53,603 bases of DNA from Chloroflexota bacterium (GTDB lineage Bacteria > Chloroflexota > Anaerolineae > UBA4142), in the NCBI GenBank assembly GCA_016208315.1, contig JACQYF010000072.1, positions 1 through 53,603 of the forward strand, given 5' to 3'. Positions 24,723 to 32,475 of the stretch are shown one piece after another. Every line of letters starts with the position of its first letter. Within the stretch, counting starts at the first letter, position 1. The notes beneath the pieces are model-generated. The model ran no database searches. It saw only the letters and a list, made by a program, of their open reading frames with translations, and was not told the origin of the DNA. The translations under genes and the position numbers were made by a program.

Positions 24723-25145
24723 TTACGCTTTTGGACGTATGAATTCCCGCAGCGCGGCAAGCGCTTCGGCAGGATCGGAGATGGACATGGTGAGCCGTTC
24801 CATCGGGCAAGGGCCGTCGTTGCGTTTGTTGAGAATCAAGGGGACGAGGCGGTCGCACTCGAGAGAAATGTGCTCGCGTGCGAGGGCGTCGCGGGCGGCC
24901 GCGCTGGCGAGGGGCGAATAGACCGCGCGTATTCCCGCACGTCGCGCGACCATCGCCACGGCCTTCCCGACGATCTTGTCCGCAAGACTGGCGCCCTGCG
25001 CGGCGGTCCCCAATTCGTCCACGGTTTGTATCAACTCGCCGATGCCGTCCCGCCGGCCCGTCCACAAAATCGCTCCGTCTTTCGCGATTGCAAACGCGAG
25101 CGAGTCGGCAAACAACGCTTGTTTCGCCAATTCGAGGTCGGTCAT
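24723..25145 (-). CDS. DUF1893 family protein
   Basis: 140 aa from the ATG at 25145. The frame stays open far upstream, but that part is antisense to the RpiB-like gene and is not family-like. The N-terminal part LAKQALFADSLAFAIAKDGAILWTGRRDGIGEL and the middle DKIVGKAVAMVARRAGIRAVYSPLAS match the DUF1893 pattern, an alpha/beta fold related to cytidine deaminase-like proteins. A Cys pair (LECDRLVP, DGPCPMERL) is present. Function is unknown. It lies upstream of plsY-gpsA in the same direction and is divergent from the RpiB-like gene. Confidence 0.8.
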   Translation of the reverse strand: MTDLELAKQALFADSLAFAIAKDGAILWTGRRDGIGELIQTVDELGTAAQGASLADKIVGKAVAMVARRAGIRAVYSPLASAAARDALAREHISLECDRLVPLILNKRNDGPCPMERLTMSISDPAEALAALREFIRPKA

Positions 25146-25218
25146 AGTGGCAAAAGTGTAGCACGCGCGCGGCGCAGTGTCAAATCCAATTCGGAATTCA
25201 GAATTCGTAATTATGGGG

Positions 25219-25224
25219 TATAAT
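25219..25224 (+). promoter_or_regulatory. -10 box of the RpiB-like gene
   Basis: A perfect TATAAT lies 17 nt before the ATG at 25242. No convincing -35 is found, so only the -10 is annotated. Confidence 0.5.
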
Positions 25225-25241
25225 ATTGGCGAGGTGGTATT

Positions 25242-25706
25242 ATGAATTTGATTGTTGGTTCGGATGAGAGAACCAAGCTGACGGATAGTGTAGTTGAGGA
25301 ACTGAGCAAGCGCGGGCATACGCTCGCTTTGGTAGGCCCGCTGCGCGGCGAGACCATGCTTTGGCCGGATGTCGCGCAGCACGTGGCGGAATGCGTCGCG
25401 CGCGGCGAGGCGGACGAAGGCATCGTGTTTTGTTGGACCGGAACCGGCGTTGCGATGGCTGCGAACAAAGTGCCGGGCATTCGCGCGGCGTTGTGCCACG
25501 ATGCCGAAACGGCCAAAGGCGCGCGGCTCTGGAATCGCGCCAACGTGCTCTGTCTCAGTCTGCGCGCGACGTCGGAGGTTATCGCCAAAGAGATTCTGGA
25601 CGCGTGGTTCGGAACGCCGCTGGGGACGGATGCGGTGGATGTGGAGTGCGTAGAGCGCGTTGGGCGAATTGAAGACAAGTACGCAGGTAGACAAGTACAC
25701 AGGTAG
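25242..25706 (+). CDS. RpiB/LacAB family sugar-phosphate isomerase
   Basis: 154 aa. The family interconverts aldose and ketose phosphates, classically ribose 5-phosphate and ribulose 5-phosphate. Typical stretches: VGSDER at the start, [66 protein letters not shown]. The usual catalytic Cys is in the [10 protein letters not shown] loop. GAGGTGG is 5 nt before the ATG. The last about eight residues (KYAGRQVHR) are encoded by the word repeat that follows, so the native end has been replaced or extended. Relatives include allose and galactose 6-phosphate isomerases. Confidence 0.85.
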   Translation: MNLIVGSDERTKLTDSVVEELSKRGHTLALVGPLRGETMLWPDVAQHVAECVARGEADEGIVFCWTGTGVAMAANKVPGIRAALCHDAETAKGARLWNRANVLCLSLRATSEVIAKEILDAWFGTPLGTDAVDVECVERVGRIEDKYAGRQVHR

Positions 25707-25785
25707 ACAGGTACACAGGTAGACAGGTAAACACGTGGTCCCTGTTTACTTATTTACCTGTCTACCTGTCTACCTGTCTACGGAG
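25678..25785. repeat. Inverted repeat of GTAGACAGG / CCTGTCTAC words
   Basis: The left arm tandemly repeats AGTACACAGGTAGACAGGTA. The right arm after about 25742 repeats TTTACCTGTCTACCTGTCTAC. It starts inside the RpiB-like reading frame and ends just before the macro-domain start. It shares its words with 21372-21492. Confidence 0.8.
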
Positions 25786-25792
25786 GGCTGCG

Positions 25793-26329
25793 ATGCAAGT
25801 CGAAATCGGCGATTCGGTGCTCGAATTGGTCGAAGGTGACATTACGCGTCAGGATGTGGATGCCATCGTGAACGCGGCAAATACGTCACTGCTTGGCGGG
25901 GGCGGCGTGGATGGCGCAATTCACCGTGCCGCCGGTCCCGAGTTGCTCGCCGAATGTCGCACGCTGGGCGGGTGCGAGACGGGCAGCGCCAAGATCACGC
26001 GCGGCTACCGACTGCCGGCGCGGCACGTCATCCACGCGGTCGGCCCCGTGTACCGCGACGGCAGGCATGGCGAAGCGGGCTTGCTTGCGAGTGCCTATCG
26101 GACTTGTCTCGAACTCGCGTCGGAGAACCACTTGGCCTCCATCGCGTTTCCCGCCATTTCGACCGGCATCTACGGTTATCCGGCGGAAGACGCCGCCCAC
26201 ATTGCGTTTCGGACAATCATTGATTACCTGAGCGAGCATCCCGAAGTCAAATTCGTGCGGTACGTGCTGTATGACGCGCGGTCGTTCGCCGTACACGCGC
26301 GGGTGCTGGAACAAGTGCTGGCGGCGTGA
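25793..26329 (+). CDS. Macro-domain protein, probable ADP-ribose/O-acetyl-ADP-ribose hydrolase
   Basis: 178 aa. Family hallmarks of the YmdB/MacroD type are clear: [37 protein letters not shown] (substrate loop 1 with the catalytic Asn/Asp) and [17 protein letters not shown] (phosphate loop 2). Such proteins remove acetyl groups from O-acetyl-ADP-ribose or ADP-ribose from modified proteins. GGAGG lies 5 nt before the ATG. No sirtuin or ADP-ribosyltransferase is next to it. Confidence 0.93.
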   Translation: MQVEIGDSVLELVEGDITRQDVDAIVNAANTSLLGGGGVDGAIHRAAGPELLAECRTLGGCETGSAKITRGYRLPARHVIHAVGPVYRDGRHGEAGLLASAYRTCLELASENHLASIAFPAISTGIYGYPAEDAAHIAFRTIIDYLSEHPEVKFVRYVLYDARSFAVHARVLEQVLAA

Positions 26330-26341
26330 CGCGCATTTCAT

Positions 26342-26370
26342 TTGACTATTCCGCGTTGTTGCATTAAAAT
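26342..26370 (+). promoter_or_regulatory. Promoter of ffh
   Basis: TTGACT (26342-26347) and TAAAAT (26365-26370) are 17 nt apart. Transcription would start near 26377, only about 3 nt before the GTG at 26380, so the mRNA is nearly leaderless. Confidence 0.75.
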
Positions 26371-26379
26371 GGGCGCACT

Positions 26380-27714
26380 GTGTTCCAGAACCTTTCGGAT
26401 AAACTGAACGCCGTTTTCAAAAAACTGAGCGGCAAGGGTAAGCTGTCGGAAGCGGATGTAGACGCGGCGCTGCGTGAGGTCCGCCTCGCACTGCTTGAGG
26501 CGGATGTTAATTTCAAGGTCGTCAAGGATTTTTTGGGGCGCGTCCGCGAGCGCGCGGTCGGCGAAGAAGTCATGCGCTCGTTGTCGCCCGCGCAGACCGT
26601 CGTCAAGATCGTCAACGAAGAACTGATCAAGACGCTTGGCGAGCCGGCCAAGATTGATCTATCCGGCGAAGCGCCGCACGTCGTAATGCTCGTGGGTTTG
26701 CAAGGTTCCGGCAAGACGACGACCGCTGCCAAGCTCGCCCTGCAATTGCGCAAGCACGGGCAAAAGCCGCTGCTCGTCGCGGCGGACACGCGGCGGCCCG
26801 CCGCCATTCAGCAGCTTGAGACGCTCGGCAAACAACTCGATATTCCCGTACATTCGGAACCGAATACGGTCCCGCCGCCCACCATCTGCGCGAACGCGGT
26901 CAAACGCGCCGCGGGCGCGTACACGGTCGTCCTGCTCGATACGGCCGGGCGCCTACATATTGACGACGAGCTAATGCGCGAGCTTGAACAGGTCAAGCAA
27001 AAAGCAAGCCCGCGCGAGGTTCTGCTCGTCGTGGATGCGATGACGGGGCAAGAGGCGGTACGCGTCGCCGACGAGTTTCACAAGCGCGTTGGGTTGACCG
27101 GGTTAATCCTCACCAAGGTTGACGGCGATGCGCGCGGCGGCGCGGCGCTCTCGGTTCGCTCCGTAACCGGCGTCCCGATCAAGTACATGGGCGTCGGCGA
27201 AAAGACCGATCAGCTCGAAGCGTTTTTCCCTGACCGGCTCGCCTCCCGCATTCTCGGCATGGGCGACGTGCTCACGCTCATCGAGAAAGCGCAGGAGAAT
27301 CTCGATCAGGAAGCCGCACAAAAGGCCGCGGAAAAGCTGCTCAAAGCGCAATTCGATTTTGAGGATTTCCTCGCGCAGCTGCAACAGATCAAAAAGATGG
27401 GGCCGCTTTCGCAGTTGCTCGGCATGGTTCCCGGTTTGAATCAAGTCACCAAGGACTTGCCCGCCGACGTCACGGACCAGCAGATGAAGCGCATCGAAGC
27501 GATCATCAATTCGATGACGCGGCAAGAGCGGCAGCATCCGGACATCCTGAACGGCTCGCGGCGCAAGCGGATCGCGCTGGGGAGCGGGACGAGCGTCCAA
27601 GAAGTCAACCAACTGATGGGCCAGTTCAAACAAATGCAGCGGATGATGCAGCAATTCAAGAGCGGCCGAGGCCGCGGCATGAATTTCCCCGGATTTCCGG
27701 GATTGGGACTATAA
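26380..27714 (+). CDS. ffh: Signal recognition particle GTPase Ffh
   Basis: 444 aa. It binds signal sequences on ribosomes and delivers them to FtsY at the membrane. The N domain (MFQNLSDKLNAVFKKLSGKGKL) supports the GTG start. The G domain shows GLQGSGKTTTAAKLA (P-loop), DTRRPAAIQQL, DTAGR and TKVDGDARGG. The M domain at the C-terminus is Met-rich (MRKRI-like RRKRIALGSG, then QMQRMMQQF). No ribosome binding site is visible, and the promoter places the transcript start about 3 nt upstream. It leads a translation cluster (rpsP, khpA, rimM). Confidence 0.97.
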   Translation: MFQNLSDKLNAVFKKLSGKGKLSEADVDAALREVRLALLEADVNFKVVKDFLGRVRERAVGEEVMRSLSPAQTVVKIVNEELIKTLGEPAKIDLSGEAPHVVMLVGLQGSGKTTTAAKLALQLRKHGQKPLLVAADTRRPAAIQQLETLGKQLDIPVHSEPNTVPPPTICANAVKRAAGAYTVVLLDTAGRLHIDDELMRELEQVKQKASPREVLLVVDAMTGQEAVRVADEFHKRVGLTGLILTKVDGDARGGAALSVRSVTGVPIKYMGVGEKTDQLEAFFPDRLASRILGMGDVLTLIEKAQENLDQEAAQKAAEKLLKAQFDFEDFLAQLQQIKKMGPLSQLLGMVPGLNQVTKDLPADVTDQQMKRIEAIINSMTRQERQHPDILNGSRRKRIALGSGTSVQEVNQLMGQFKQMQRMMQQFKSGRGRGMNFPGFPGLGL

Positions 27715-27796
27715 ACAGTGAACAGTAATCAGTAAACGGTAAACAGGCATGGAGCGTGACTGTTCACTGTTCACTGCTGACTGTTTACTGACCAGA
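27715..27796. repeat. Inverted repeat of AACAGTGAACAGT / ACTGTTCACTGTT words
   Basis: The left arm (AAACAGTGAACAGTAATCAG and so on) and the right arm (GACTGTTCACTGTTCACTGC and so on) pair imperfectly over about 30 nt. It fills the gap between ffh and rpsP. Confidence 0.75.
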
Positions 27797-27804
27797 GGAG
27801 AATC

Positions 27805-28182
27805 GTGTCTGTCAAAATTCGTCTTTCTCGCGTTGGCGCCAAGAAACAGCCAACTTATCGGATCGTCGTCGCCGAAGAGCGCAGTAAACGCGATGGTCGC
27901 CTCGTCGAACGCATCGGGCACTACGACCCGCGCACCGAGCCGCCGACGATTGTCCTGAACGAAGAGCGCACGCGTTATTGGCTCGGCGTGGGCGCGCGCC
28001 CCACGGATGCGCTCGGCGTGATCCTGCGCCGCGCGGGGATTAGCGACCAGTACGTGCGCGAGCATACCGCGCGCAAATCCAAGCATGCCCCGAGCGAAAG
28101 CGCGGGGTCGGCGAAAGCCGTACAAGCAGCTCCTGCTGCTGCACCCACCTCGGCCCCGGCAGCTCCTTCAACCGAGGGATAA
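27805..28182 (+). CDS. rpsP: Small ribosomal subunit protein S16
   Basis: 125 aa from a GTG with AGAGGAG 4 nt upstream. The N-terminal 80 residues are canonical S16 (VKIRLSRVGAKKQPTYRIVVAEERSKRDGR, ERIGHYDPRTEP, RYWLGVGARPTDAL). An extra Ala/Pro/Ser-rich tail of about 40 residues follows, likely disordered, as in some other Gram-positive and Chloroflexota-type S16 proteins. Confidence 0.97.
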   Translation: MSVKIRLSRVGAKKQPTYRIVVAEERSKRDGRLVERIGHYDPRTEPPTIVLNEERTRYWLGVGARPTDALGVILRRAGISDQYVREHTARKSKHAPSESAGSAKAVQAAPAAAPTSAPAAPSTEG

Positions 28183-28261
28183 TTCGTTTAGCCATCAGGA
28201 GAGCGCCTGCAAAACCGGGCAGGGCTGCTCCGTCTTGACTTTGCTCCTCGTGGGAGGAATC

Positions 28262-28495
28262 GTGGACTTGAAGGACTTGGTCGAGTACATCGCAAAGACG
28301 CTTGTCGAAGATCCAAGCCAGGTCGAGGTTCGGGTGGTTGAGGGGACGAATTCGGTCACCGTCGAGTTGCACGTCGCGCCCACCGACATGGGCCGGGTGA
28401 TCGGCAAGAGCGGGCGGATTGCGAATGCAATGCGCACGCTCGTCCGTGTGGCGGCCATCCGCCAGGGCAAGCGCGCGACGTTGGAGATTGTCTAG
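28262..28495 (+). CDS. khpA: KH-domain RNA-binding protein KhpA
   Basis: 77 aa, the usual size. It is a single KH domain with the GxxG loop in GRVIGKSGRIANAMRTLVR. It binds RNA and with KhpB affects cell elongation and translation in Gram-positive bacteria. The start is the GTG at 28262 with GGGAGG 4 nt before; the open frame upstream is not family-like. It sits between rpsP and rimM, its usual place. Confidence 0.93.
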   Translation: MDLKDLVEYIAKTLVEDPSQVEVRVVEGTNSVTVELHVAPTDMGRVIGKSGRIANAMRTLVRVAAIRQGKRATLEIV

Positions 28496-28530
28496 CCATT
28501 AGTAAGCCGCAAGCGAAAGAGCCGCGCTAT

Positions 28531-29019
28531 TTGATCATCGGGCGCGTGCTCAAGCCGTGGAGTTATCACGGCGAATTGAAAATCGAAATTCTCACGGATT
28601 TCCCCGAACGTTTCGCGTCGCTCCGCACCGTTTATGTGGGGGACGACGCGAAACCTTTTTCGGTCGAACACGCGCGGCTGCACGGAAACGCCGTGCTGCT
28701 CAAACTGCAAGGCATAGATTCGACCGAAGCCGGGAATAAGCTGCGCGAGCAACTGGTCCAAATCCCAACGGACGAACAGGTGCCCTTGCCGAAAGGCAAG
28801 TACTATCTCTATCAACTCGTCGGGCTGAAAGTCAAGACGACGAGCGGCTTGGATTTGGGCGAGGTCGTCCAAGTCCTGGACACGGCGGGCGCGAACGACG
28901 TCTACGTCGTGCGAGATGGGCGCCGCGAAATTCTGATCCCGGCCATCGAGCCGGTGGTCAAGGAAATTGACCTGGGCCGCGGCGAGATGATTATCGAACC
29001 GCTGGAAGGACTTTTGTAG
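28531..29019 (+). CDS. rimM: Ribosome maturation factor RimM
   Basis: 162 aa from TTG 28531. RimM helps 16S processing and assembly of the 30S head, and binds S19. The N-terminal RimM barrel (IIGRVLKPWSYHGELKIEILTDFPERF) and C-terminal PRC barrel (YYLYQLVGLKVKT, ILIPAIEPVVKEIDL) are clear. The start is uncertain: codons just before TTG (EPRYL) look like native RimM sequence. An ATT at 28498, 2 nt past the khpA stop with GGAG 11 nt upstream, would include them. No standard start codon lies between. Confidence 0.9.
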   Translation: MIIGRVLKPWSYHGELKIEILTDFPERFASLRTVYVGDDAKPFSVEHARLHGNAVLLKLQGIDSTEAGNKLREQLVQIPTDEQVPLPKGKYYLYQLVGLKVKTTSGLDLGEVVQVLDTAGANDVYVVRDGRREILIPAIEPVVKEIDLGRGEMIIEPLEGLL

Positions 29020-29067
29020 GGGCGGGGTCATCCCGCCCTCACAGGGCGGGGCGACCCCGCCCCTACA
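29015..29067. terminator. Long GC-rich hairpin between rimM and dprA
   Basis: TGTAGGGGCGGGGTC (29015-29029) pairs perfectly with GACCCCGCCCCTACA (29053-29067), with an inner CCCGCCCT/AGGGCGGG hairpin. The rimM stop codon is inside the left arm. The same words form the repeat at 51471-51499. There is no T tract. Confidence 0.7.
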
Positions 29068-29072
29068 CGTGT

Positions 29073-29101
29073 TTGACAATCCTTGTTCGACGTGGTATCC
29101 T
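29073..29101 (+). promoter_or_regulatory. Promoter of dprA
   Basis: A perfect TTGACA (29073-29078) and TATCCT (29096-29101) are 17 nt apart, giving a start near 29108. This excludes the open-frame start at 29069. Confidence 0.75.
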
Positions 29102-29134
29102 GCCCACAGATTCAGAGTAGGGAGCCACAGCGCC

Positions 29135-30247
29135 GTGATTGATCCTCGATATTGGGTTGGCTTTAACCTCATCCCCCAAATTGGCCCCGTCAAGGTACGT
29201 CGCCTCCTCGATCATTTTGGCGATCTGGCTACCGCGTGGACTGCCGGCGCGCACGACCTCGCCCAAGCCGGGCTAGATCACCGAGCGCTGGAGAATCTGC
29301 TGACCGCGCGTCGCAACATCAATCTCGAAGCTGAGTTGGACAAGATTGCGCGCGGCGGCGTGCGCGTGTTGACCTGGGCGGACGCCCATTATCCGGCGTT
29401 GCTGGCGGCGGTTCCCAATCCACCTCCCGTATTGTACGTCAAGGGCGAAATCAAGCCGGAGGACGAATGGTCCGTCGCGGTCGTCGGCACACGGCGCGCC
29501 AGCGCGTACGGTCGCGACGTCACGCGGCAACTCGTCACCGACCTGGTGCGAAATCGGATCACGATCGTGAGCGGGTTGGCGCGCGGGATTGACGGCGAAG
29601 CGCATCAAGCGGCGCTCGACGCGCAGGGGCGCACCCTCGCCGTTTTGGGTTGCGGCGTGGACGTCGTCTATCCGCCCGAACACGCCAAACTTGCGAGCGC
29701 GATCGCCGAGCGCGGCGCTTTGGTGAGCGAATATCCGTTGGGCACGCAGCCCGACGCCGCAAATTTTCCGCCGCGCAATCGCATCATCAGCGGGCTATCG
29801 CTCGGCACGCTGATCACCGAAGGCGACGAGAACACCGGCGCGCGCATCACGATTGAATACTCGCTGGAGCAGGGACGCGAGACGTTTGCCGTACCGGGCA
29901 ACATGTATCGCCGCGAGAGCCGCGGCACGAACAAGCTGATCCAACAGGGCGAAGCGAAACTGGTCACGCGCGCGACCGACATTCTCGAAGAGCTTAATCT
30001 GACGATGGTCGCGCAGCATCAAGAAGTGCGCGCGGTCGCCCCCGAAAACGCGATGGAATCCACCTTGCTCAAACATCTTTCCGCCGATCCCGTCCACATA
30101 GATCAACTGCAGCGCGAGGTGGGTCTTCCCATCGCGACCGTATCCAGTACGCTGGCGCTAATGGAGTTGAAAGGCATCGTCAAGCAAGTCGGCGGCATGA
30201 ATTATGTGATGGCGCGGGAAGGCGAAGCGCCGTACAAAGTTGCATAG
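29135..30247 (+). CDS. dprA: DNA-processing protein DprA
   Basis: 370 aa from the GTG at 29135 (GGGAG about 10 nt upstream, after the promoter). It binds single-stranded DNA taken up in transformation and loads RecA. An N-terminal helix-hairpin-helix-like part (NLIPQIGPVKVRRLLDHFG) precedes the Rossmann-like DprA domain with VAVVGTRRASAYGRDV, SGLARGIDGEAHQAAL and NFPPRNRIISGLS. A C-terminal winged-helix (DQLQREVGLPIATVSSTLALMELKGIVKQVGG) follows. Full-length. Other competence genes are not in the window. Confidence 0.95.
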   Translation: MIDPRYWVGFNLIPQIGPVKVRRLLDHFGDLATAWTAGAHDLAQAGLDHRALENLLTARRNINLEAELDKIARGGVRVLTWADAHYPALLAAVPNPPPVLYVKGEIKPEDEWSVAVVGTRRASAYGRDVTRQLVTDLVRNRITIVSGLARGIDGEAHQAALDAQGRTLAVLGCGVDVVYPPEHAKLASAIAERGALVSEYPLGTQPDAANFPPRNRIISGLSLGTLITEGDENTGARITIEYSLEQGRETFAVPGNMYRRESRGTNKLIQQGEAKLVTRATDILEELNLTMVAQHQEVRAVAPENAMESTLLKHLSADPVHIDQLQREVGLPIATVSSTLALMELKGIVKQVGGMNYVMAREGEAPYKVA

Positions 30248-30312
30248 TGCAATAGTTAAATAGTTTTGTAGTAAACCCACAGGACTACTATGCAACTATT
30301 AAACTATCCAAC
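30245..30312. repeat. Inverted repeat of AATAGTTAAATAGTT words
   Basis: The left arm AGTGCAATAGTTAAATAG and the right arm CAACTATTAAACTATCC can pair imperfectly. It starts at the dprA stop. Markedly AT-rich compared with the surroundings. Confidence 0.65.
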
Positions 30313-30335
30313 TAACCCAACTCAGAATAAATCAG

Positions 30336-31427
30336 ATGACAAATAAGAACGCCCCTTCGATCTACGCACTGATTCTCGCCGGCGGCACGGGCACGCGGCT
30401 TTGGCCGCGCAGCCGGCGCGATCGGCCCAAACAGCTGCTCGCGCTCTTTTCCGATCGCACGATGCTTCAGGAAACGTGCGACCGCATCGCGCCCATCATT
30501 CCGCGCGACCAGATCTTTATCATCACGAACGAAGGGTACGTGGAGACCGTCCGCGAGCAATTGCCGGATGTTCCGCCCGGAAATATCATCGGTGAGCCGG
30601 AAGGGCACGGCACCGCTCCCGCGATTGGCCTGGGCGCGCTTCACATTCAGAAACGCGATGCCAACGCGGTGATGGTTTCGCTGCACGCCGATCATTACAT
30701 CGAGCGCGCGGACGCGTTCCGCGCCGCGATCTTGAACGCGGCCTTGGTCGCGGCGAAAGGTTACTTGATCACGCTCGGCATCCAGCCGCGCAATCCCGAG
30801 ACCGGCTACGGCTATATCCACCGCGGCGAATTGATTGAAACGCTCGGTGAGCAGCCCGTGTATCGCGTGGCGCAATTCTTGGAAAAGCCCGATGAGGCGA
30901 CGGCCATCCGTTTCGTTCAAAGCGGCGCGTATTATTGGAACAGCGGGATTTTTGCTTGGAAGATTTCCACGCTTTGGGAAGAGTACGAGCGCTTTCAGCC
31001 CAAATTGTGTACCCAGTTAGGCAAGATCGGCAAAGCCCTCAATACGCCGCGTGCGCACTCGACGCTGGAGCGTGTCTGGCCCACGGTCCCAACCGAAACA
31101 ATTGATGTTGGGATCATGGAAAAATCGCAACGTGTCGCCGTACTGCCGATCAGCGTCGGTTGGAGTGATGTGGGGAGTTGGGCCACTTTGCTGGAATTAT
31201 TGCCGGGTAACGGCGAACGAAATGTAGTGATTGGCGATCACGTCGGTGTGGATACGAGTTCGTCGCTGCTCTACAGCCCCAACCGCCTCATAGCGACCGT
31301 CGGCTTGAAAGACATGATCGTCGTGGATACCGGCGACGCGATTCTCGTGTGTCCCAAAGACCGCGCGCAAGAAGTGAAACATATCGTACAGGCGTTGAAG
31401 CAGAATAACAAGCACAAGTATTTGTAA
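30336..31427 (+). CDS. Mannose-1-phosphate guanylyltransferase
   Basis: 363 aa. It makes GDP-mannose from GTP and mannose 1-phosphate, a donor for glycans. The nucleotide-binding signature YALILAGGTGTRLWPRSRRDRPKQLL is at the start, with the ETGYGYIHRGE and FLEKPDEATA motifs in the middle and VGWSDVGSWATLLELL near the end. It ends after the transferase domain, so it lacks the isomerase half of bifunctional ManC/AlgA (about 480 aa). No clear ribosome binding site is visible before the ATG. Confidence 0.93.
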   Translation: MTNKNAPSIYALILAGGTGTRLWPRSRRDRPKQLLALFSDRTMLQETCDRIAPIIPRDQIFIITNEGYVETVREQLPDVPPGNIIGEPEGHGTAPAIGLGALHIQKRDANAVMVSLHADHYIERADAFRAAILNAALVAAKGYLITLGIQPRNPETGYGYIHRGELIETLGEQPVYRVAQFLEKPDEATAIRFVQSGAYYWNSGIFAWKISTLWEEYERFQPKLCTQLGKIGKALNTPRAHSTLERVWPTVPTETIDVGIMEKSQRVAVLPISVGWSDVGSWATLLELLPGNGERNVVIGDHVGVDTSSSLLYSPNRLIATVGLKDMIVVDTGDAILVCPKDRAQEVKHIVQALKQNNKHKYL

Positions 31428-31494
31428 AACGTGAAACGCCCCGCAAGTCCCGCGGGGTCTGCGGGATAAAGCGTAAAAGGCGGGCAGGCGGCAA

Positions 31495-32064
31495 GTGGCT
31501 GAAGTGGAATTGCACCCGGAAGAGATTCTCGAAGAGGAATTCGAGTACGCGCGCGAGACGGCCGCGCAGGCGCAGAACGACCGGACCGCGATAGTCAACA
31601 TGTATCTGCTCTTGGTCGGGGGCGTCGGCTCGATTGTCCTCGCGCTCTCGCAATCCAGTCCCAGCGGCCCGTTCGACGTGCCGCCGGCGGCGTATTCGCT
31701 CTTGTTTGCGCTGCTGGCCCTGACCGGTTTTTTCATGCTGATGAAGCTCGTCCGCTTGCGCCAGGCCTGGTACGAGAGCGCGCGCGCGATGAACCAGATC
31801 AAGCGGTTCTATATCGAGAAATTTCCCGAGCTAGACGCCGCGTTCCTGTGGAAGCCGAACACCATTCCGGCGCTGGGCAAGCCGTGGACGATTACGTTCA
31901 ATCTCGCGCTCCTGGTCATGATGCTCGACAGCGTGGCCATCGCCGTGGCCGTCCATATGACCGGCATCCGCGTGCCGCAGGGCGATTACGTCGTAGACCT
32001 CTTTGCCGCGGTCGTCTTCTTCGGCTGGCAATTGTTCTACTACTTTTACCAACTTCCGGTATAG
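31495..32064 (+). CDS. Four-helix membrane protein of unknown function
   Basis: 189 aa from a GTG. An acidic cytoplasmic start (HPEEILEEEFEYARETAAQAQNDRTA) is followed by hydrophobic segments at about 36-51, 64-83, 131-152 and 164-186, with a basic/aromatic middle (KLVRLRQAWYESARAMNQIKRFYIEKFP). I do not recognise a named family. The arrangement of two helix pairs around a cytoplasmic loop is reminiscent of small SLATT-like membrane proteins, but I cannot support that. It is followed 6 nt later by an Mth938-like gene and then by the selenoprotein gene, suggesting one transcript. Confidence 0.75.
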   Translation: MAEVELHPEEILEEEFEYARETAAQAQNDRTAIVNMYLLLVGGVGSIVLALSQSSPSGPFDVPPAAYSLLFALLALTGFFMLMKLVRLRQAWYESARAMNQIKRFYIEKFPELDAAFLWKPNTIPALGKPWTITFNLALLVMMLDSVAIAVAVHMTGIRVPQGDYVVDLFAAVVFFGWQLFYYFYQLPV

Positions 32065-32070
32065 GGCGAA

Positions 32071-32439
32071 ATGCCGCGCTTTGAATCTGAGGGCTTTGGA
32101 TGGCTCGTCGCCGATGGGCGGCGCTACGATCACGATCTGATCGCGACGGTCGGCCGGCAGCTCGTCCCGCGTCCCAAACACCTTAGCAAGAAATACGGGG
32201 GCTGGCATACGGTCCTCGGCCCCGAAGAAATGGAGAGCGCGCTCCAAGAGAATCCCGAGATTCTGGTTGTCGGCGCCGGGCATTTCGGACTGCTACCAAT
32301 CCGGCCCGAGACCTATGCGCTGCTCGCACAGCGTGGCGTGAAATTGGAAAAAGTTAGAATCAGGCAGGCGCTCGCGCGCTACGAGCAACTCTCGCAAGAG
32401 GGCAAACGCGTCGTGGCGATCCTGCACCTGACTTGTTAA
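32071..32439 (+). CDS. Mth938-like domain protein (DUF498/NDUFAF3 type)
   Basis: 122 aa. The fold-defining stretches are FGWLVADGRRYDHDLIATVG near the start and ENPEILVVGAGHFGLLPIRPETYALLAQRGVKLEKVRIRQALARYE in the second half. Family members include MTH938 and the mitochondrial complex I assembly factor NDUFAF3; bacterial roles are unknown. It lies between the membrane protein gene and the selenoprotein gene in the same direction, with short gaps. Confidence 0.85.
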   Translation: MPRFESEGFGWLVADGRRYDHDLIATVGRQLVPRPKHLSKKYGGWHTVLGPEEMESALQENPEILVVGAGHFGLLPIRPETYALLAQRGVKLEKVRIRQALARYEQLSQEGKRVVAILHLTC

Positions 32440-32475
32440 TTGGCTATCGAAAAATATCTTCAAAGAGGAAAACCA

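Noticed and set aside
24723..25700. 325-aa version of the DUF1893 gene
   Set aside because: The upstream 185 codons are antisense to the RpiB-like gene and word repeats; family similarity starts at the ATG at 25145.
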